64,000 nucleotides of DNA from Clostridiales bacterium Firm_11 (GCA_001604105.1 LVAQ01000014.1:62001-126000); one strand, 5' to 3'; numbered from the stretch's first letter, positions 1 through 9,796 are shown. Notes: generated by a model from the letters alone, not told the origin. A program made the numbers and translations.

Positions 1-60
1 TGATTCGATTACGCCCCAGCCAAGGGTTGCCAGCCCGGGATCAATGCCCAGTACGATCAT
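1..60 (-). CDS. ruvC: Crossover junction endodeoxyribonuclease RuvC, N-terminal fragment
   Basis: The first 20 codons of a minus-strand gene run off the left edge. They contain IDPGLATLGWG, the N-terminal RNase-H-fold signature of RuvC, with Asp7 as the first catalytic carboxylate. RuvC is the Holliday-junction resolvase that works with the RuvAB branch-migration complex in recombinational repair. A strong AGGAGG lies just upstream of the ATG and a consensus promoter lies at 88-116, so the start is firm. The rest of the gene is outside the window. Confidence 0.9.
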   Translation of the reverse strand, partial: MIVLGIDPGLATLGWGVIES

Positions 61-87
61 GAGAGGCCTCCTTTGCAAACACACTTA

Positions 88-116
88 ATCATAAAGGGCA
101 GGGCTCGGTTTGTCAA
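88..116 (-). promoter_or_regulatory. Predicted sigma-A promoter of ruvC
   Basis: On the minus strand TTGACA (116-111) and TATGAT (93-88) are separated by 17 bases, a near-consensus vegetative promoter about 30 bases upstream of the ruvC ATG. Confidence 0.75.
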
Positions 117-142
117 TCATTCACGAACAAATGTTCATTGCG

Positions 143-172
143 TTGCGCGATGGTCACAGCATGGGGTATAAT
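143..172 (+). promoter_or_regulatory. Predicted promoter of yigZ-sdaAB-sdaAA
   Basis: TTGCGC (143-148) and TATAAT (167-172) are separated by 18 bases, about 80 bases before the yigZ start. The -10 is perfect and the -35 is weak. Confidence 0.5.
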
Positions 173-250
173 ACCAGAAGAAGTCAACCTGCAAGCGAAC
201 GCAAACGCTTGTGAATACTGCTTCCGAAAATCCTGCGGGAAGGAATCGAT

Positions 251-898
251 ATGAAGCCATATAAAACGCTGCTTAGACGCAGCGATGAAGAATACATCAT
301 CCAGAAAAGCCGCTTCATCGGGCAAGCCGCGCCCGTCGCCACGCAGGAAGAAGCCATCGCGTTTGTGGCGCAAGCGCGGCAGGAGCACCGTAACGCTTCG
401 CATCATTGCTTTGCGTATATCATTGGCCAGAATGCCGGCATCATGCGCTATAGCGATGATGGCGAGCCCAGCGGCACGGCGGGATTGCCCATCATGGAAG
501 TGCTGAAAGCGCGCGGCGTAGTGGATTGCGTAGTGGTGGTTACGCGCTACTTTGGCGGTATCCTGTTAGGGGCGGGTGGCCTTGTGCGTGCCTACAGCCA
601 TAGCTGTGCCCTTGCGTTGACAGCCGCCGTCATTTGTGAAATGCTGCCCACCCAGCACTGGCTGTTTGAGGTGGGCTATCCCGTGTGGGATCGGGTGCAG
701 CATGCCTTGAAGACAATGCCGGTCAAGGTTCACCAGATCGATTATGGCGTCTTAGTCAGTTTTACATTGCAATGCAGAAGCGCGGATTCTGATCAGGTGC
801 ACGCAGAACTCCAGCGGGTAACGGATGGTCGTTTGGAAAGCCTGCTGGAAGCGGAGGATTATCAACCCTGGGATGAAGCACCCACGTTGGAGGTATGA
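251..898 (+). CDS. yigZ: YigZ/IMPACT family protein (UPF0029 + DUF1949)
   Basis: A 215-residue protein of the YigZ/IMPACT family, at the usual bacterial length. The N-terminal UPF0029 domain (about 15-120) carries YSDDGEPSGTAG and TRYFGGILLGAGGL, the family hallmarks. The C-terminal part (about 135-205) matches the DUF1949 ferredoxin-like domain in position. The eukaryotic relative IMPACT modulates GCN2; the bacterial role is unsettled (a link to translation or nucleic acid binding has been proposed). The start follows a GGAAGGA ribosome binding site. The stop lies three bases before the sdaAB start, so it is probably co-transcribed with the serine dehydratase genes; I see no functional reason for that pairing. 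Confidence 0.93.
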   Translation: MKPYKTLLRRSDEEYIIQKSRFIGQAAPVATQEEAIAFVAQARQEHRNASHHCFAYIIGQNAGIMRYSDDGEPSGTAGLPIMEVLKARGVVDCVVVVTRYFGGILLGAGGLVRAYSHSCALALTAAVICEMLPTQHWLFEVGYPVWDRVQHALKTMPVKVHQIDYGVLVSFTLQCRSADSDQVHAELQRVTDGRLESLLEAEDYQPWDEAPTLEV

Positions 899-901
899 AC
901 C

Positions 902-1564
902 ATGGATATGTATGATATTATCGGGCCGATTATGATTGGCCCCAGCTCTTCCCATACGGCGGGGGCTGCGCGTATCGGGAGAATGGCGCGGATGTTGTTG
1001 GGGGAAGCGCCTGCCACGGCCAAAATCGGGCTGTGGGGGTCGTTTCAAAAAACGTATCAGGGGCATGGCACAGATCGAGCGCTGATTGGCGGGTTGATGG
1101 GCATGGAGGTTGACGACATCCGCCTGCGGGAGAGTTTGCCGCTTGCCAGGCAAGCCGGCCTGACCGTATCGTTTTATGATGCCAGGCTGCGCGGCGCACA
1201 TCCGAATACCGTTGTGATGGAAGTGGTTGGCATCACGGGGCACAAGGTGCATATGCAGGCGGCGTCCATAGGGGGCGGAGAAATCATTATTCAAGCAGTG
1301 GATGGCTTGGAGACGGCCATCACGGGGCATGCCAATACGCTGGTGATGACGTACCGGGATACACCGGGGATGATTGCAAAGTTCAGCGGCATTGTGGCGG
1401 CCGGAGGCCAGAACATTGCCACCATGCGGGTGAGCCGCTCGGCTGCGGGTGGAGAGGCGATGGTAACGTTAGAGTTGGATGGGGATGCCGATGCAGGGTT
1501 GATTCAGAAGCTGCGCGAGCTGACCGATGTATACCAAGTTGCCTATTTGCCTGCGCGAAGATGA
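902..1564 (+). CDS. sdaAB: L-serine ammonia-lyase, iron-sulfur type, beta subunit
   Basis: The beta subunit of the oxygen-sensitive [4Fe-4S] L-serine dehydratase, which deaminates serine to pyruvate and ammonia. The N-terminal part has the signature IIGPIMIGPSSSHTAGAARIG (shown in parts: IGPSSSHTAG at about residues 11-20). The C-terminal part (about 145-220) is an ACT domain starting at YRDTPGMIAKF, which in this family senses or binds serine. The 220-residue length is typical of the two-subunit Firmicutes enzyme. GGAGG lies eight bases before the ATG. It is followed 72 bases later by the alpha subunit. Confidence 0.95.
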   Translation: MDMYDIIGPIMIGPSSSHTAGAARIGRMARMLLGEAPATAKIGLWGSFQKTYQGHGTDRALIGGLMGMEVDDIRLRESLPLARQAGLTVSFYDARLRGAHPNTVVMEVVGITGHKVHMQAASIGGGEIIIQAVDGLETAITGHANTLVMTYRDTPGMIAKFSGIVAAGGQNIATMRVSRSAAGGEAMVTLELDGDADAGLIQKLRELTDVYQVAYLPARR

Positions 1565-1636
1565 TTGCCCTAGTCAAGCGTAAGGCGAAACCTTATCCGC
1601 AGGCAACGGAATTCATGCAACGAGAGAAGGGGAAAC

Positions 1637-2476
1637 ATGCAAACCATAGCGGAAATCCTTGAAGCGGCGAAAGCGGCGGGGAGCATCGGCGCAGCAGGGG
1701 CGGCATGGCAAGCGGCGGAAGATGGAACCGGCCTGGAAGCGGTACGGCATCGTATGCATCAAACGCTGGCGGTGATGCGCGATAGCATCAAGGATGGACT
1801 CAATCCCTCGCTGCGCTCTGTATCCGGCAAGGTCGGCGGTCAGGCGGCGCTTATGAACACAGCCGCACAGCTACCCCGTTTTGGCATGTTAAGCAAGGCG
1901 TGTGCCTATGCGCTGGCGGTTGCAGAAAGCAACGCCTGCATGGGGAAGATTGTTGCCGCGCCCACAGCAGGCAGCTGCGGCATTCTGCCGGGGGTTCTGT
2001 TTGCGGCGCAGGAAGAACATGGCTACGGGGATGACGCGTTAGTGGACGCGCTATTTTGCGCGGCTGCGATCGGGCGGGTGATTGCCCTGCAAGCAACCAT
2101 CAGCGGAGCGGAAGGCGGTTGTCAGGCGGAATGCGGCGCGGCGGCTGGCATGGCTGCGGCGGCGCTGTGCCAGCTTTACGGCGGAGCGTCGGAGCAGGCG
2201 GCGCATGCGTGTGCGTTTGCACTCATGAATTCACTGGGCTTGGTTTGCGACCCCGTCCATGGCTTGGTGGAAATACCCTGCGTGTATCGCAATGTAGGTG
2301 GCGCCGCGCAAGCGATGGCAGCCGCACAGCTTGCCATTTCTGGCGTTCCCTGTCCCATCCCGTGTGATGAAATGATCCTTACCATGAAAGATATCGGGGA
2401 TGCTATGCCGCAATCGCTTCGGGAAACAGGGGATGGCGGGTGTGCCGCCTGCCCCAGCATGTGCGGCAGGGGATAG
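1637..2476 (+). CDS. sdaAA: L-serine ammonia-lyase, iron-sulfur type, alpha subunit
   Basis: The catalytic alpha subunit partnering the preceding beta subunit; 279 residues, slightly shorter than many homologues (about 290). Conserved cysteines expected to hold the [4Fe-4S] cluster occur in GGCQAECG, GLVCDPVHGLVEIPC and near the C-terminus in CAACPSMCG. The PTAGSCGILPG segment is also typical. Because the cluster is labile in air, this pair fits an anaerobe using serine as a pyruvate source. The operon ends at the hairpin at 2497-2535. Confidence 0.95.
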   Translation: MQTIAEILEAAKAAGSIGAAGAAWQAAEDGTGLEAVRHRMHQTLAVMRDSIKDGLNPSLRSVSGKVGGQAALMNTAAQLPRFGMLSKACAYALAVAESNACMGKIVAAPTAGSCGILPGVLFAAQEEHGYGDDALVDALFCAAAIGRVIALQATISGAEGGCQAECGAAAGMAAAALCQLYGGASEQAAHACAFALMNSLGLVCDPVHGLVEIPCVYRNVGGAAQAMAAAQLAISGVPCPIPCDEMILTMKDIGDAMPQSLRETGDGGCAACPSMCGRG

Positions 2477-2496
2477 GGTTATTTCATAAGAATACG

Positions 2497-2535
2497 AACC
2501 GGGCTCTTACCCCGCTTGCAGGGAAGAACCCGGTT
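2497..2535. terminator. Bidirectional terminator between sdaAA and the CNNM gene
   Basis: The arms AACCGGGCTCTT (2497-2508) and AAGAACCCGGTT (2524-2535) pair with one mismatch around a 15-base loop. It sits between two converging genes and is followed on plus by T-rich sequence, so it could end both transcripts. Confidence 0.75.
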
Positions 2536-2602
2536 TAATGTTTTGTTTATTATGGGAATGAAGTTAGGGTGTTCTCGAGGGCATGGCTTGTATGTGAATG
2601 CG

Positions 2603-3952
2603 TTAAGCGTGCTCTTCGGCTTTATCCGTTTGCTGGTCTGGGAGTATCTTGCTCACCAGTGCCGTTTCCACGCGATGCTCGCTCAGGTTCTCAACCTCGA
2701 TACGCAAACCATGGGCTTCAACCACGGGGTGGGTACCATCATCCGGAATGGCTGTAAAGCAGCTAAACACCATACCGCCGAGTGTATCATACTCTTCATC
2801 CAAAGGCAGGTCGATTGCCAACGCTTCTGCGAGCGTCTCCAAATCTACCATGCCATCACAGCGCCAAAGATTCTCCTCCAATTGGACGATTTCATTTTCT
2901 TCGGCGGGGTCAAATTCATCGTAGATATTCCCTACGATTTCTTCCAGAAGATCCTCCATGGTGACGATGCCGCTCATGCCGCCGTACTCATCCACCACGA
3001 TGGCCATATGTACCTTCCGCTTTTGCATATCGCGAAAGAGCGCATCCGCCTGAACTGTTTCAGGCACAAGGTAGGCGGGGCGCAGAAGCTCCCGCAAGGT
3101 CTTGGGTTTTTGGGTGTGTGCGTTAAGCAACAAATCGCGCGTGTTGAGCACACCTACGATATCATCAATATCTTCATCATATACGGGAAATCGACTTAAG
3201 CCGGATTCGCGAATGGTCGTCAGAATATCTTCGAAGGGTTCATCCACCTGGATGGCGACAACGTCCATACGGTGTATCATTAAAGACTCCGCTGTGGTGT
3301 TGTTGAACTCGAAGATGTTCTCGATCATGGTTCGTTCATCTTGTTGTATGGTGCCGCTGGCACCGCCGATATCCACCATCATGCGAATCTCTTCTTCGGT
3401 AACCTGCGCCGACAGGGTGTTGGGATTGATCCGAAACAGGCGCAGCATTGCGTTGGTACTCTTGGAAAGTAGCCATATGATTGGCTTAAAAACTTTTTGT
3501 ACAAAGGTGATGATCCCAACGCTAAGCCGCGCGATCTTTTCCGGATTGTGCATCGCGATGCGCTTGGGGGTCAGCTCCCCCAATACCAGTGTAATGTAGC
3601 TTAGGATGATGGTGATCAGGATGAGGCAAAGGGTGTTGAGCGCACCGATGGACAGAAGGGTAAAGCCGCTGTCGATGAGCGCCGTTGAGAGTCTGGTTGC
3701 GAAAGAACTGGCTGCAAAGGCGCTTGCCAGAAATCCGCTGAGTGTAATACAAACTTGAATGGATGACAGGAAATCATTTGGCGCGGTAGCGAGTTTCAAC
3801 ATAGCCACTGCTTTGAGATCGCCTTCATCGGCCTGCTTGCGAAGCTTGTTTTCATTGAGGCTGATTACGGCAATCTCCGTCGCGGCAAAAAAAGCGTTGA
3901 TGAGAATGAGCACGAGTTGTAGTAATAATTGACCGCCTATCGGGTCGTCCAA
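2603..3952 (-). CDS. CNNM/HlyC-CorC family transporter-like protein (hemolysin family)
   Basis: A 449-residue membrane protein of the family called hemolysin C, CorC or CNNM. Order: a DUF21 membrane domain (about 1-190, four hydrophobic segments, with [20 protein letters not shown] at the start), a CBS-domain pair (about 210-330, including [16 protein letters not shown] and [16 protein letters not shown]), and a C-terminal CorC_HlyC domain (about 345-430). Relatives in bacteria are linked to magnesium or cobalt efflux; substrate here is not shown. The annotation hemolysin is historical. It is monocistronic, with its own extended -10 promoter, and converges on the serine dehydratase operon. 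Confidence 0.92.
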   Translation of the reverse strand: MDDPIGGQLLLQLVLILINAFFAATEIAVISLNENKLRKQADEGDLKAVAMLKLATAPNDFLSSIQVCITLSGFLASAFAASSFATRLSTALIDSGFTLLSIGALNTLCLILITIILSYITLVLGELTPKRIAMHNPEKIARLSVGIITFVQKVFKPIIWLLSKSTNAMLRLFRINPNTLSAQVTEEEIRMMVDIGGASGTIQQDERTMIENIFEFNNTTAESLMIHRMDVVAIQVDEPFEDILTTIRESGLSRFPVYDEDIDDIVGVLNTRDLLLNAHTQKPKTLRELLRPAYLVPETVQADALFRDMQKRKVHMAIVVDEYGGMSGIVTMEDLLEEIVGNIYDEFDPAEENEIVQLEENLWRCDGMVDLETLAEALAIDLPLDEEYDTLGGMVFSCFTAIPDDGTHPVVEAHGLRIEVENLSEHRVETALVSKILPDQQTDKAEEHA

Positions 3953-4006
3953 GAAAAAACCCTCCTTAGTGTACGTTGCATCGGCAACCTGTTTCCGATA
4001 AATGAC

Positions 4007-4015
4007 ATTATACCA
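4007..4015 (-). promoter_or_regulatory. Extended -10 element upstream of the CNNM gene
   Basis: TGGTATAAT on the minus strand (4015-4007), about 55 bases before the start codon, with no good -35. The same nine bases occur upstream of tex and of the GGDEF gene. Confidence 0.5.
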
Positions 4016-4088
4016 TAGTTACATATTTCATGCACCTGTAAGGGAATATTTTTCGTGGCATGGCCTTCATTATAATACAAGTAAAAAT

Positions 4089-4121
4089 AACCGCTTCCGC
4101 TATGCGCACAGGGAAGCGGTT
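4089..4121 (-). terminator. Rho-independent terminator of the pst-pho operon
   Basis: Perfect ten-base arms AACCGCTTCC / GGAAGCGGTT. On the minus strand the stem is followed by ATTTTTAC, so it ends the transcript that finishes with phoR. Confidence 0.85.
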
Positions 4122-4162
4122 ATGTTACCTACTAAGCGCCTGAAGCATGCATGAGCTTGTGC

Positions 4163-5815
4163 TTATGGCTCAGATTGTTCCGGGAAAAGCAGCGTGATGG
4201 TCGTGCCCTGCGCAAGCTTGCTTTCCAGCGTAAGCTCCGCGCCATGCAACTGCGCGCCATGTTTGACGATGGAAAGGCCAAGGCCAGTGCCGCCGGTCTC
4301 TTTGCTTCGGCTTTTATCCACGCGGTAGAACCGTTCAAATACCCGTGCCTGATCTTGCTGGGGAATACCCACGCCAGTATCTGTCACCCTTACTTGAGGA
4401 CGATTTTCCTGCATTCCAATCACAACATCCACACGCCCGCCGCGCCGGTTATACTTGATAGCGTTATCAATGAGGTTCAGCAGCATTTCTTCCAGCAAAG
4501 TACGATCGCCCAACACCACGGCGGCTTCGCCGGTAACGGCGACCTCAACCTGTTGCTGACGGGCAAATTCGATCAGCTGGTTTGCGCAGCTCTGGCTTAG
4601 CAACAGCAGATCAATGGATTTTTTCTCGCCCACCACGCCTTCGTCCAGCTTGGACAGACGAATGATATCTTCTATTAAGGAGAGCATACGCCGACTTTCA
4701 TCGTGTATTTTTGACGCCAGAGCGGGCGTATCCTCCGCCTTGGCCAAGCCGGTTGCCAACAGTTCCGCGTATCCGCTGATGGTTGTAAGCGGCGTGCGAA
4801 GCTCATGGCTAACGTTAGCGGAAAATTGCTGCCGGTTCTGCTCGGCGGTGCGCGCTTCGGTTACATCCTGCAATAGCATCACCAGACCCAAGCCTTCGCC
4901 TGCAAGGCTGGCGGATACGAGGTAGATGCGGCCGTTGCTGCTCATCTCACCGGAACCGGGATGATCCTTCAGCAGTCGCATAAGCGTTTCATGCCGATTG
5001 ATCTGCGGAAGCGTACACCCAATGAAGTCATCTTCCGCAGGCGCACCCAATATCTGCCGTGCCGCAGGATTGATTGCCAGGATGCGATGCCCCTCATCCA
5101 GCACAACAAGCCCTTCCCGAAGCCCGCTCAGGATGGCGTTCAGCTCCGCTTGCTGGCGTTTGAGCCGCTCCATTTGCGAGATGATTCGTCTGCTTTGGGC
5201 ATCCATGCGCCGCAGCATGGGCGCCAGTTCTTCATACCCATCACTTTGCAGGGGCGAATCCAAGTTGATTTCATTCAGCGGCCGAATAAAGGCATTGGTG
5301 ATAGGCCGAGCAAGAATGGCCGCGAGTGACATGCTTAACAACAGACCCAACACCAACCATCCGGCCATTCCCCGCAACATGGAAAGCACGCTCTTTTGCG
5401 CGTCAGATACGCGTAGCACCTGACCGCCAGCCAGTGTTCGGGCATAATAGATGCTGGTTTCTCCTTGTGTTTCACTTTCGCGGCTTGCCCAACCGGAGCC
5501 TGTTTGCATCGCCAGCATAATTTCCGGTCGATCCATATGGTTATTCATTTGTGAAGCTTTATATTGGCTATCAAAGAGCACCGTGCCATCTGGATCAATC
5601 AGGGTAACGCGGGTAAAATAAATGCCGCTGGATAAGAACGCGGCATTGTCTTCCTGAGCGCGTAGCATTGCCACAAGCGTATCCGATTGCTTGCTGATGC
5701 GATCGTGAACCTGCTGATTGAAGAATAGATACATGCCGCCTGTGAGCAGGCTACACAGGAGCACAGTGATGGTCAGTGTAAACCCTACCAGGCTCCAAAA
5801 CAGCTTTTTGCGCAT
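4163..5815 (-). CDS. phoR: Sensor histidine kinase, PhoR type
   Basis: A membrane histidine kinase of about 550 residues, last in the phosphate operon. It has an N-terminal membrane anchor (about 5-30), an extracytoplasmic region, a second membrane segment near residue 160, a HAMP-like linker, a PAS-type domain (about 240-310, containing RILAINPAARQILG), HisKA with SHELRTPLT (phospho-acceptor His337) and an ATPase domain with N, G1 (VTDTGVGIP) and G2 (TGGTGLGLS) boxes. It should phosphorylate the adjacent response regulator under phosphate limitation. I chose the ATG at 5815 because GGAGG lies seven bases before it; an in-frame ATG at 5839 lies inside phoP. Confidence 0.93.
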   Translation of the reverse strand: MRKKLFWSLVGFTLTITVLLCSLLTGGMYLFFNQQVHDRISKQSDTLVAMLRAQEDNAAFLSSGIYFTRVTLIDPDGTVLFDSQYKASQMNNHMDRPEIMLAMQTGSGWASRESETQGETSIYYARTLAGGQVLRVSDAQKSVLSMLRGMAGWLVLGLLLSMSLAAILARPITNAFIRPLNEINLDSPLQSDGYEELAPMLRRMDAQSRRIISQMERLKRQQAELNAILSGLREGLVVLDEGHRILAINPAARQILGAPAEDDFIGCTLPQINRHETLMRLLKDHPGSGEMSSNGRIYLVSASLAGEGLGLVMLLQDVTEARTAEQNRQQFSANVSHELRTPLTTISGYAELLATGLAKAEDTPALASKIHDESRRMLSLIEDIIRLSKLDEGVVGEKKSIDLLLLSQSCANQLIEFARQQQVEVAVTGEAAVVLGDRTLLEEMLLNLIDNAIKYNRRGGRVDVVIGMQENRPQVRVTDTGVGIPQQDQARVFERFYRVDKSRSKETGGTGLGLSIVKHGAQLHGAELTLESKLAQGTTITLLFPEQSEP

Positions 5816-5816
5816 A

Positions 5817-6485
5817 CTAGCCCTCCAGCTTATAGCCAACGCCGCGCACTGTCAGGATCATCACGCTGAGATCCCCCAGTTTCTGGCGCAGCGAGCGGAT
5901 GTGTACATCCACCGTGCGAGTATCTCCCGCAAAGCCCAGCCCCCAGACATCATCCAGAAGCATTTCGCGGGTCACCGCTTTGCCGACGTGTGCCATCATA
6001 AAGGCAAGCAGCTCAAACTCCATATGGGTTAACTCCACATTGCGCTCGCCTGCTCTTACCAGATGCCGCTCGCGATCCAGCGACAACGCGCCCACCGTAA
6101 GCACTTGAGCCGGGCGGGTTTCTTCGCTGCGCCGCAACAACGCGCGCACACGCGCAAGCAGTTCCATGATCCCAAAGGGCTTAGTCAGGTAGTCATCCGC
6201 GCCTGAATCCAGTCCGCGAACCTTATCCATCTCCGCACCTTTGGCGGTAACGAGTATTACGGGAAGGCGCTTTGTGCGAGGATCTCTGCGAAGGCTTTGC
6301 AAAAGCGATACCCCATCCTCGCCCGGCAGCATCACATCCAACAGAACAAGGTTGGGCGTGGTCTTTTGCAATGCGGCGCGAAAATCTGCTGTATTGCCAA
6401 AGCCCACGGCTTCAAACCCTGCTTGACGCAGCGCATAGAGTTCTAAATCGCGAACGCCATCGTCATCCTCCACAACATGAATCAT
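5817..6485 (-). CDS. phoP: Response regulator, OmpR/PhoB type
   Basis: A 222-residue response regulator with a receiver domain (1-115; acidic pocket Glu6/Asp7/Asp8, phospho-acceptor Asp50 in LLDVMLPGEDG, Lys in TKPFG) and a C-terminal winged-helix DNA-binding domain (about 125-220, ending TVRGVGYKLEG). By position between phoU and phoR it is the PhoP/PhoB regulator of the phosphate regulon. Its start overlaps the phoU stop as ATGA. The likely DNA targets are the direct repeats at 9720-9736 and 9797-9813, upstream of its own operon and of the phosphate-binding protein. Confidence 0.94.
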   Translation of the reverse strand: MIHVVEDDDGVRDLELYALRQAGFEAVGFGNTADFRAALQKTTPNLVLLDVMLPGEDGVSLLQSLRRDPRTKRLPVILVTAKGAEMDKVRGLDSGADDYLTKPFGIMELLARVRALLRRSEETRPAQVLTVGALSLDRERHLVRAGERNVELTHMEFELLAFMMAHVGKAVTREMLLDDVWGLGFAGDTRTVDVHIRSLRQKLGDLSVMILTVRGVGYKLEG

Positions 6486-7135
6486 CGCAATTCTTCCCCT
6501 TTATAGTAGCCGGTCACAGAATACTCCACCCACTCGGCGATGTTGGTGGCATGATCGCCGATGCGCTCAAAGTACTTTGCGATCATCAGCATATCGAGCG
6601 CTTCGCTTCCGCGGGATGCATCGGCGGAAAGCAACTCAATCAGTTCTCGCTTTACATCGGTAAAGAGCCCGTCTACGGTATCGTCGCTCTGGATTACGTC
6701 ACGGGCAAGCGCCACATCACGCCGCACATACGCGTCGATAGCGCGATGCACCATATCAATGGCGGCGCGAGCCATTGCCCCGAAGTGCTCGGGCTGAACA
6801 ACGGTAGAATAATCCAGGAAAGTGACAATTTCGCTGATATCCGCAGCCTGATCGCCAATACGTTCCATATCGGTAATCATTTTGAGCGCGGAGGATACCA
6901 CCCGCAGATCATGCGCAACGGGCTGGCGTGTGAGCAGCATGCGCAGGCAGAGTGTCTCGATATCCCGTTCTTTTCGATCCACCAGCGTATCTGCATCGAT
7001 AATGGAACGGGCAAGCTCCAGATTGCCGCTTTGCAACGCTTCGCAAGCGTTTTCGATGGTCGTCTCGATCATGGCGCCCATCTCGATCATCTGTGAATTC
7101 AGGATTTCCACCTGCTCGTCGAAACGGTTCTTCAT
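6482..7135 (-). CDS. phoU: Phosphate signalling complex protein PhoU
   Basis: A 217-residue all-helical protein made of two PhoU repeats, each with the acidic metal-binding pattern (ERIGDQAADI near 90 and ERIGDHATNIAEW near 195). PhoU links the Pst transporter to the PhoR kinase and damps the response when phosphate is plentiful. Its start overlaps the pstB stop by one base and its stop overlaps the response-regulator start, so the genes are translationally coupled. Confidence 0.96.
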   Translation of the reverse strand: MKNRFDEQVEILNSQMIEMGAMIETTIENACEALQSGNLELARSIIDADTLVDRKERDIETLCLRMLLTRQPVAHDLRVVSSALKMITDMERIGDQAADISEIVTFLDYSTVVQPEHFGAMARAAIDMVHRAIDAYVRRDVALARDVIQSDDTVDGLFTDVKRELIELLSADASRGSEALDMLMIAKYFERIGDHATNIAEWVEYSVTGYYKGEELR

Positions 7136-7884
7136 CAGCCAAACCTCCCTGTGATATAGTCTTCGGTACGTTTGTCCACAGGCATGGAGAAGAGTTTAGC
7201 AGTATCGCTGTATTCCACCACTTCGCCAAGCAGAAAAAATGCCGTTGTATCGCTCACACGCAATGCCTGCTGCATGTTATGGGTTACCATTACCAAAGTA
7301 TAGCGTTCTTTCAGCTGCATCGCCAGCTCTTCGATTTTTCCTGTGGAAATGGGGTCAAGCGCGCTGGTGGGTTCATCCATCAGGAGCACTTCCGGCTCAA
7401 CAGCCAAGGCGCGCGCGATGCACAAACGCTGTTGCTGCCCACCGGAAAGGCCGAGTGCGCTTTTGTTGAGCCTGTCTTTCAGTTCATCCCAGATGGCCGC
7501 GTCCATCAGGGATTTTTCTACGACCTCGTCCAGCATAGCTTTGCGGTGTATGCCATGGGTACGCGGGCCGTAAGCGATGTTATCATAAATGCTCATCGGA
7601 AAGGGGTTGGGTTTCTGAAACACCATGCCCACCCGTTTACGTAGCAGGTTCACATCCAAGTTACCATAAATATCTTCGCCATCAAGGGTCACGCTTCCTG
7701 TTACACGGCAGCCAATCACCAAGTCATTCATGCGGTTGAGTGTTTTAAGCAGTGTGGATTTACCGCAGCCCGATGGGCCGATGAACGCGGTAATGTGGTT
7801 TTGCTCGATGGCCAGGTTAACATCCTTGAGCGCCTGGATATCGTCATAAAACAGGTTCAGGTTACGAATCTCAATTTTGCTCAT
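7135..7884 (-). CDS. pstB: Phosphate ABC transporter ATP-binding protein PstB
   Basis: A 249-residue ABC ATPase with Walker [10 protein letters not shown] (about 36-44), the PstB-type signature LSGGQQQR, Walker B VLLMDEP and the H-loop VTHNMQQA. Length, the pstC-pstA-pstB-phoU order and the motif NRMNDL after Walker A identify it as PstB. It energises high-affinity phosphate import through PstA and PstC. Confidence 0.96.
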   Translation of the reverse strand: MSKIEIRNLNLFYDDIQALKDVNLAIEQNHITAFIGPSGCGKSTLLKTLNRMNDLVIGCRVTGSVTLDGEDIYGNLDVNLLRKRVGMVFQKPNPFPMSIYDNIAYGPRTHGIHRKAMLDEVVEKSLMDAAIWDELKDRLNKSALGLSGGQQQRLCIARALAVEPEVLLMDEPTSALDPISTGKIEELAMQLKERYTLVMVTHNMQQALRVSDTTAFFLLGEVVEYSDTAKLFSMPVDKRTEDYITGRFG

Positions 7885-7886
7885 GC

Positions 7887-8792
7887 TTACTCCTTCACAA
7901 TCTTTCGTGAAATCAAGGCGCTAAGGCCGTTCATAACGGTGACAAATACCAGCAGGACAGCAGCGGTGGCATAGGCTGAGCCGATGTGCAATCCTTCGCC
8001 GGATAGCACATACATATGTACCGCGAGCGTACGCCCCGAGGATAGTAGCCCTTTGGGCAGCTGAGCGACCGTGCCAGCCGTGAACAGAAGCGCGGCGGTT
8101 TCGCCGACAATTCGGCCAATCGACAGTACCACGCCTGCCAGAATACCCGGCGCCGCGGGAGGCAACACAATGCGCCACACTGTACGTAGCTTGCCGGCGC
8201 CGATGCCATAACTGCCCTCACGGTATCCATCTGGGACTGACAACAGTGCTTCCTCCGTTGTGCGCAGAATCAGCGGCAGAATCATCAGGCTCAGCGTCAG
8301 CGCACCCGCAAGGAGTGAAAGACCGATTTTGAGCGTGATTACGAAGAACATCATGCCAAACAGGCCGTAGATGATGCTGGGGATACCTGCCAAGGTTTCA
8401 GCGGTCAACCGTACGGAACGAACCAGAATACTACCACGGTGCGCATATTCACTGAGGTACACCGCGCCGCCAACACCCAGCGGCACCGCCACAAGCAGCG
8501 CAAGCGCCGTGATGATGAACGTATTCACCAGCGCCGGGAGAAGGCTTTGGTTTTGAGAACTGTAGTTGATGCTGAACAACTCCGGCGTCAGGTTTGGGAT
8601 GCCTTTAATCAGAATATCAACCACCACTTCCAGCAACACGAAAATTGTAATGAGCATACACAGTGTGCTGAGAAGGCGCATCAAAGCGGAGAAAGGATGA
8701 CGCCTCCAGCGCATAATCCACTGATGCCACCATATGGCAAGACGAACGCTCATTTTTTGTTGGCTTTTACGCTTATGCGCAGTCTGCATCAT
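7887..8792 (-). CDS. pstA: Phosphate ABC transporter permease PstA
   Basis: A 301-residue permease with about six membrane segments and the BPD permease EAA-type loop (near 200-225: [21 protein letters not shown]). It carries PstA hallmarks such as [15 protein letters not shown]. The N-terminal 30 residues are basic and cytoplasmic. The start codon region overlaps the end of pstC (ATGATG with a GAGGAGG ribosome binding site), and pstB follows two bases after the stop. Confidence 0.95.
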   Translation of the reverse strand: MMQTAHKRKSQQKMSVRLAIWWHQWIMRWRRHPFSALMRLLSTLCMLITIFVLLEVVVDILIKGIPNLTPELFSINYSSQNQSLLPALVNTFIITALALLVAVPLGVGGAVYLSEYAHRGSILVRSVRLTAETLAGIPSIIYGLFGMMFFVITLKIGLSLLAGALTLSLMILPLILRTTEEALLSVPDGYREGSYGIGAGKLRTVWRIVLPPAAPGILAGVVLSIGRIVGETAALLFTAGTVAQLPKGLLSSGRTLAVHMYVLSGEGLHIGSAYATAAVLLVFVTVMNGLSALISRKIVKE

Positions 8793-9652
8793 GCGATTTC
8801 CCTCCTCTTCAGTGCGGAGAACAGCAGATTGATGAGCAGGATGAACACAAACAACACCACGCCAGTCGCGATGAGCGCCTCGCGGTGCAGATCGGCGGCA
8901 TAGCCCATCTCTGTTACAATGTTGCTGGTAAGGGTACGGATGCCTTTCAAGAGACCCTTTGGCATACGCGCCTGATTGCCTGCAACCATTACTACGGCCA
9001 TGGTTTCTCCGATTGCGCGGCCTATGCCCAGCACAACCGCGGCCAGTATGCCGCTTTTAGCCGCCGGAGCCACCACCCGGAACACGCTGCGTTCCTCTGT
9101 AGCGCCTAAGGCCAGGCTGCCCTCGTAATAGTTATCCGGAACAGCGCGCATGGCACTGTATGTGAGTTGCAGTATCGTAGGCAGAATCATAATGCCCAGC
9201 AGGATACAAGCCGTGAGGATGCTAAAGCCATTGCCACCAAATGTGTTGCGCACCATAGGCACCAACATGGTAATACCAAAGAATCCATACACCACGGAAG
9301 GGATGCCAGCCATGAGCTGCACCATGGGCATGAGCATGCGCCGGATTCTTTCCGGGCAAAACCTCGCCAGATAGATACCCGCCAGGATTCCGATGGGACC
9401 GCCTAGAACCAGCGAGCCTGCCGTCACATACAGACTCCCCACGATCATTGGCAGGATGCCGTACTCGCCGCTGCCAGAATCGTTGACATCTGGCGCCCAT
9501 TTTGTACCCCCCAGGAAGGAGAAGACATCCACCTTCTGGAAAAACGGGAGCCCGTTAGCGAATAGAAAAATGCAGATCAGAGCAACCGCGGCAATGCAAA
9601 CGCTGGCTGCCGCCGCGAAAACCCACCGCATGACGCTTTCCCTAAGCCTCAT
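8789..9652 (-). CDS. pstC: Phosphate ABC transporter permease PstC
   Basis: A 287-residue permease, first gene of the minus-strand pst operon, with six predicted membrane segments and the motifs QLMAGIPSVVYGFFG and YYEGSLALGATEERSVFRVVAP (EAA loop). It pairs with PstA to form the phosphate channel. The binding-protein gene, which in most bacteria precedes pstC in the same operon, is instead divergent on the plus strand at 9886. A PhoP-box-like repeat lies 68-84 bases upstream of the start. Confidence 0.95.
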   Translation of the reverse strand: MRLRESVMRWVFAAAASVCIAAVALICIFLFANGLPFFQKVDVFSFLGGTKWAPDVNDSGSGEYGILPMIVGSLYVTAGSLVLGGPIGILAGIYLARFCPERIRRMLMPMVQLMAGIPSVVYGFFGITMLVPMVRNTFGGNGFSILTACILLGIMILPTILQLTYSAMRAVPDNYYEGSLALGATEERSVFRVVAPAAKSGILAAVVLGIGRAIGETMAVVMVAGNQARMPKGLLKGIRTLTSNIVTEMGYAADLHREALIATGVVLFVFILLINLLFSALKRREIA

Positions 9653-9719
9653 TGACCATCCATCCTTTCATATACATATAACAGAATAGTCAGTACGTGT
9701 TAGCGGCGCGTATTTGAAA

Positions 9720-9736
9720 TGTAAAATCTATGTAAA
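9720..9736 (-). promoter_or_regulatory. PhoP-box-like direct repeat upstream of pstC
   Basis: Two TTTACA hexamers on the minus strand (9736-9731 and 9725-9720), spaced five bases apart so that they repeat every 11 bases, which is the layout of PhoP binding sites in Firmicutes. Confidence 0.7.
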
Positions 9737-9796
9737 ATCGATTTATTTCCTTTATAATTATTGCATCATGACGATGGAACAGGCTTATCTGCGGAT

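Noticed and set aside
2603..3952. Hemolysin or toxin
   Set aside because: The family name is historical; DUF21-CBS-CorC_HlyC architecture points to an ion transport role.
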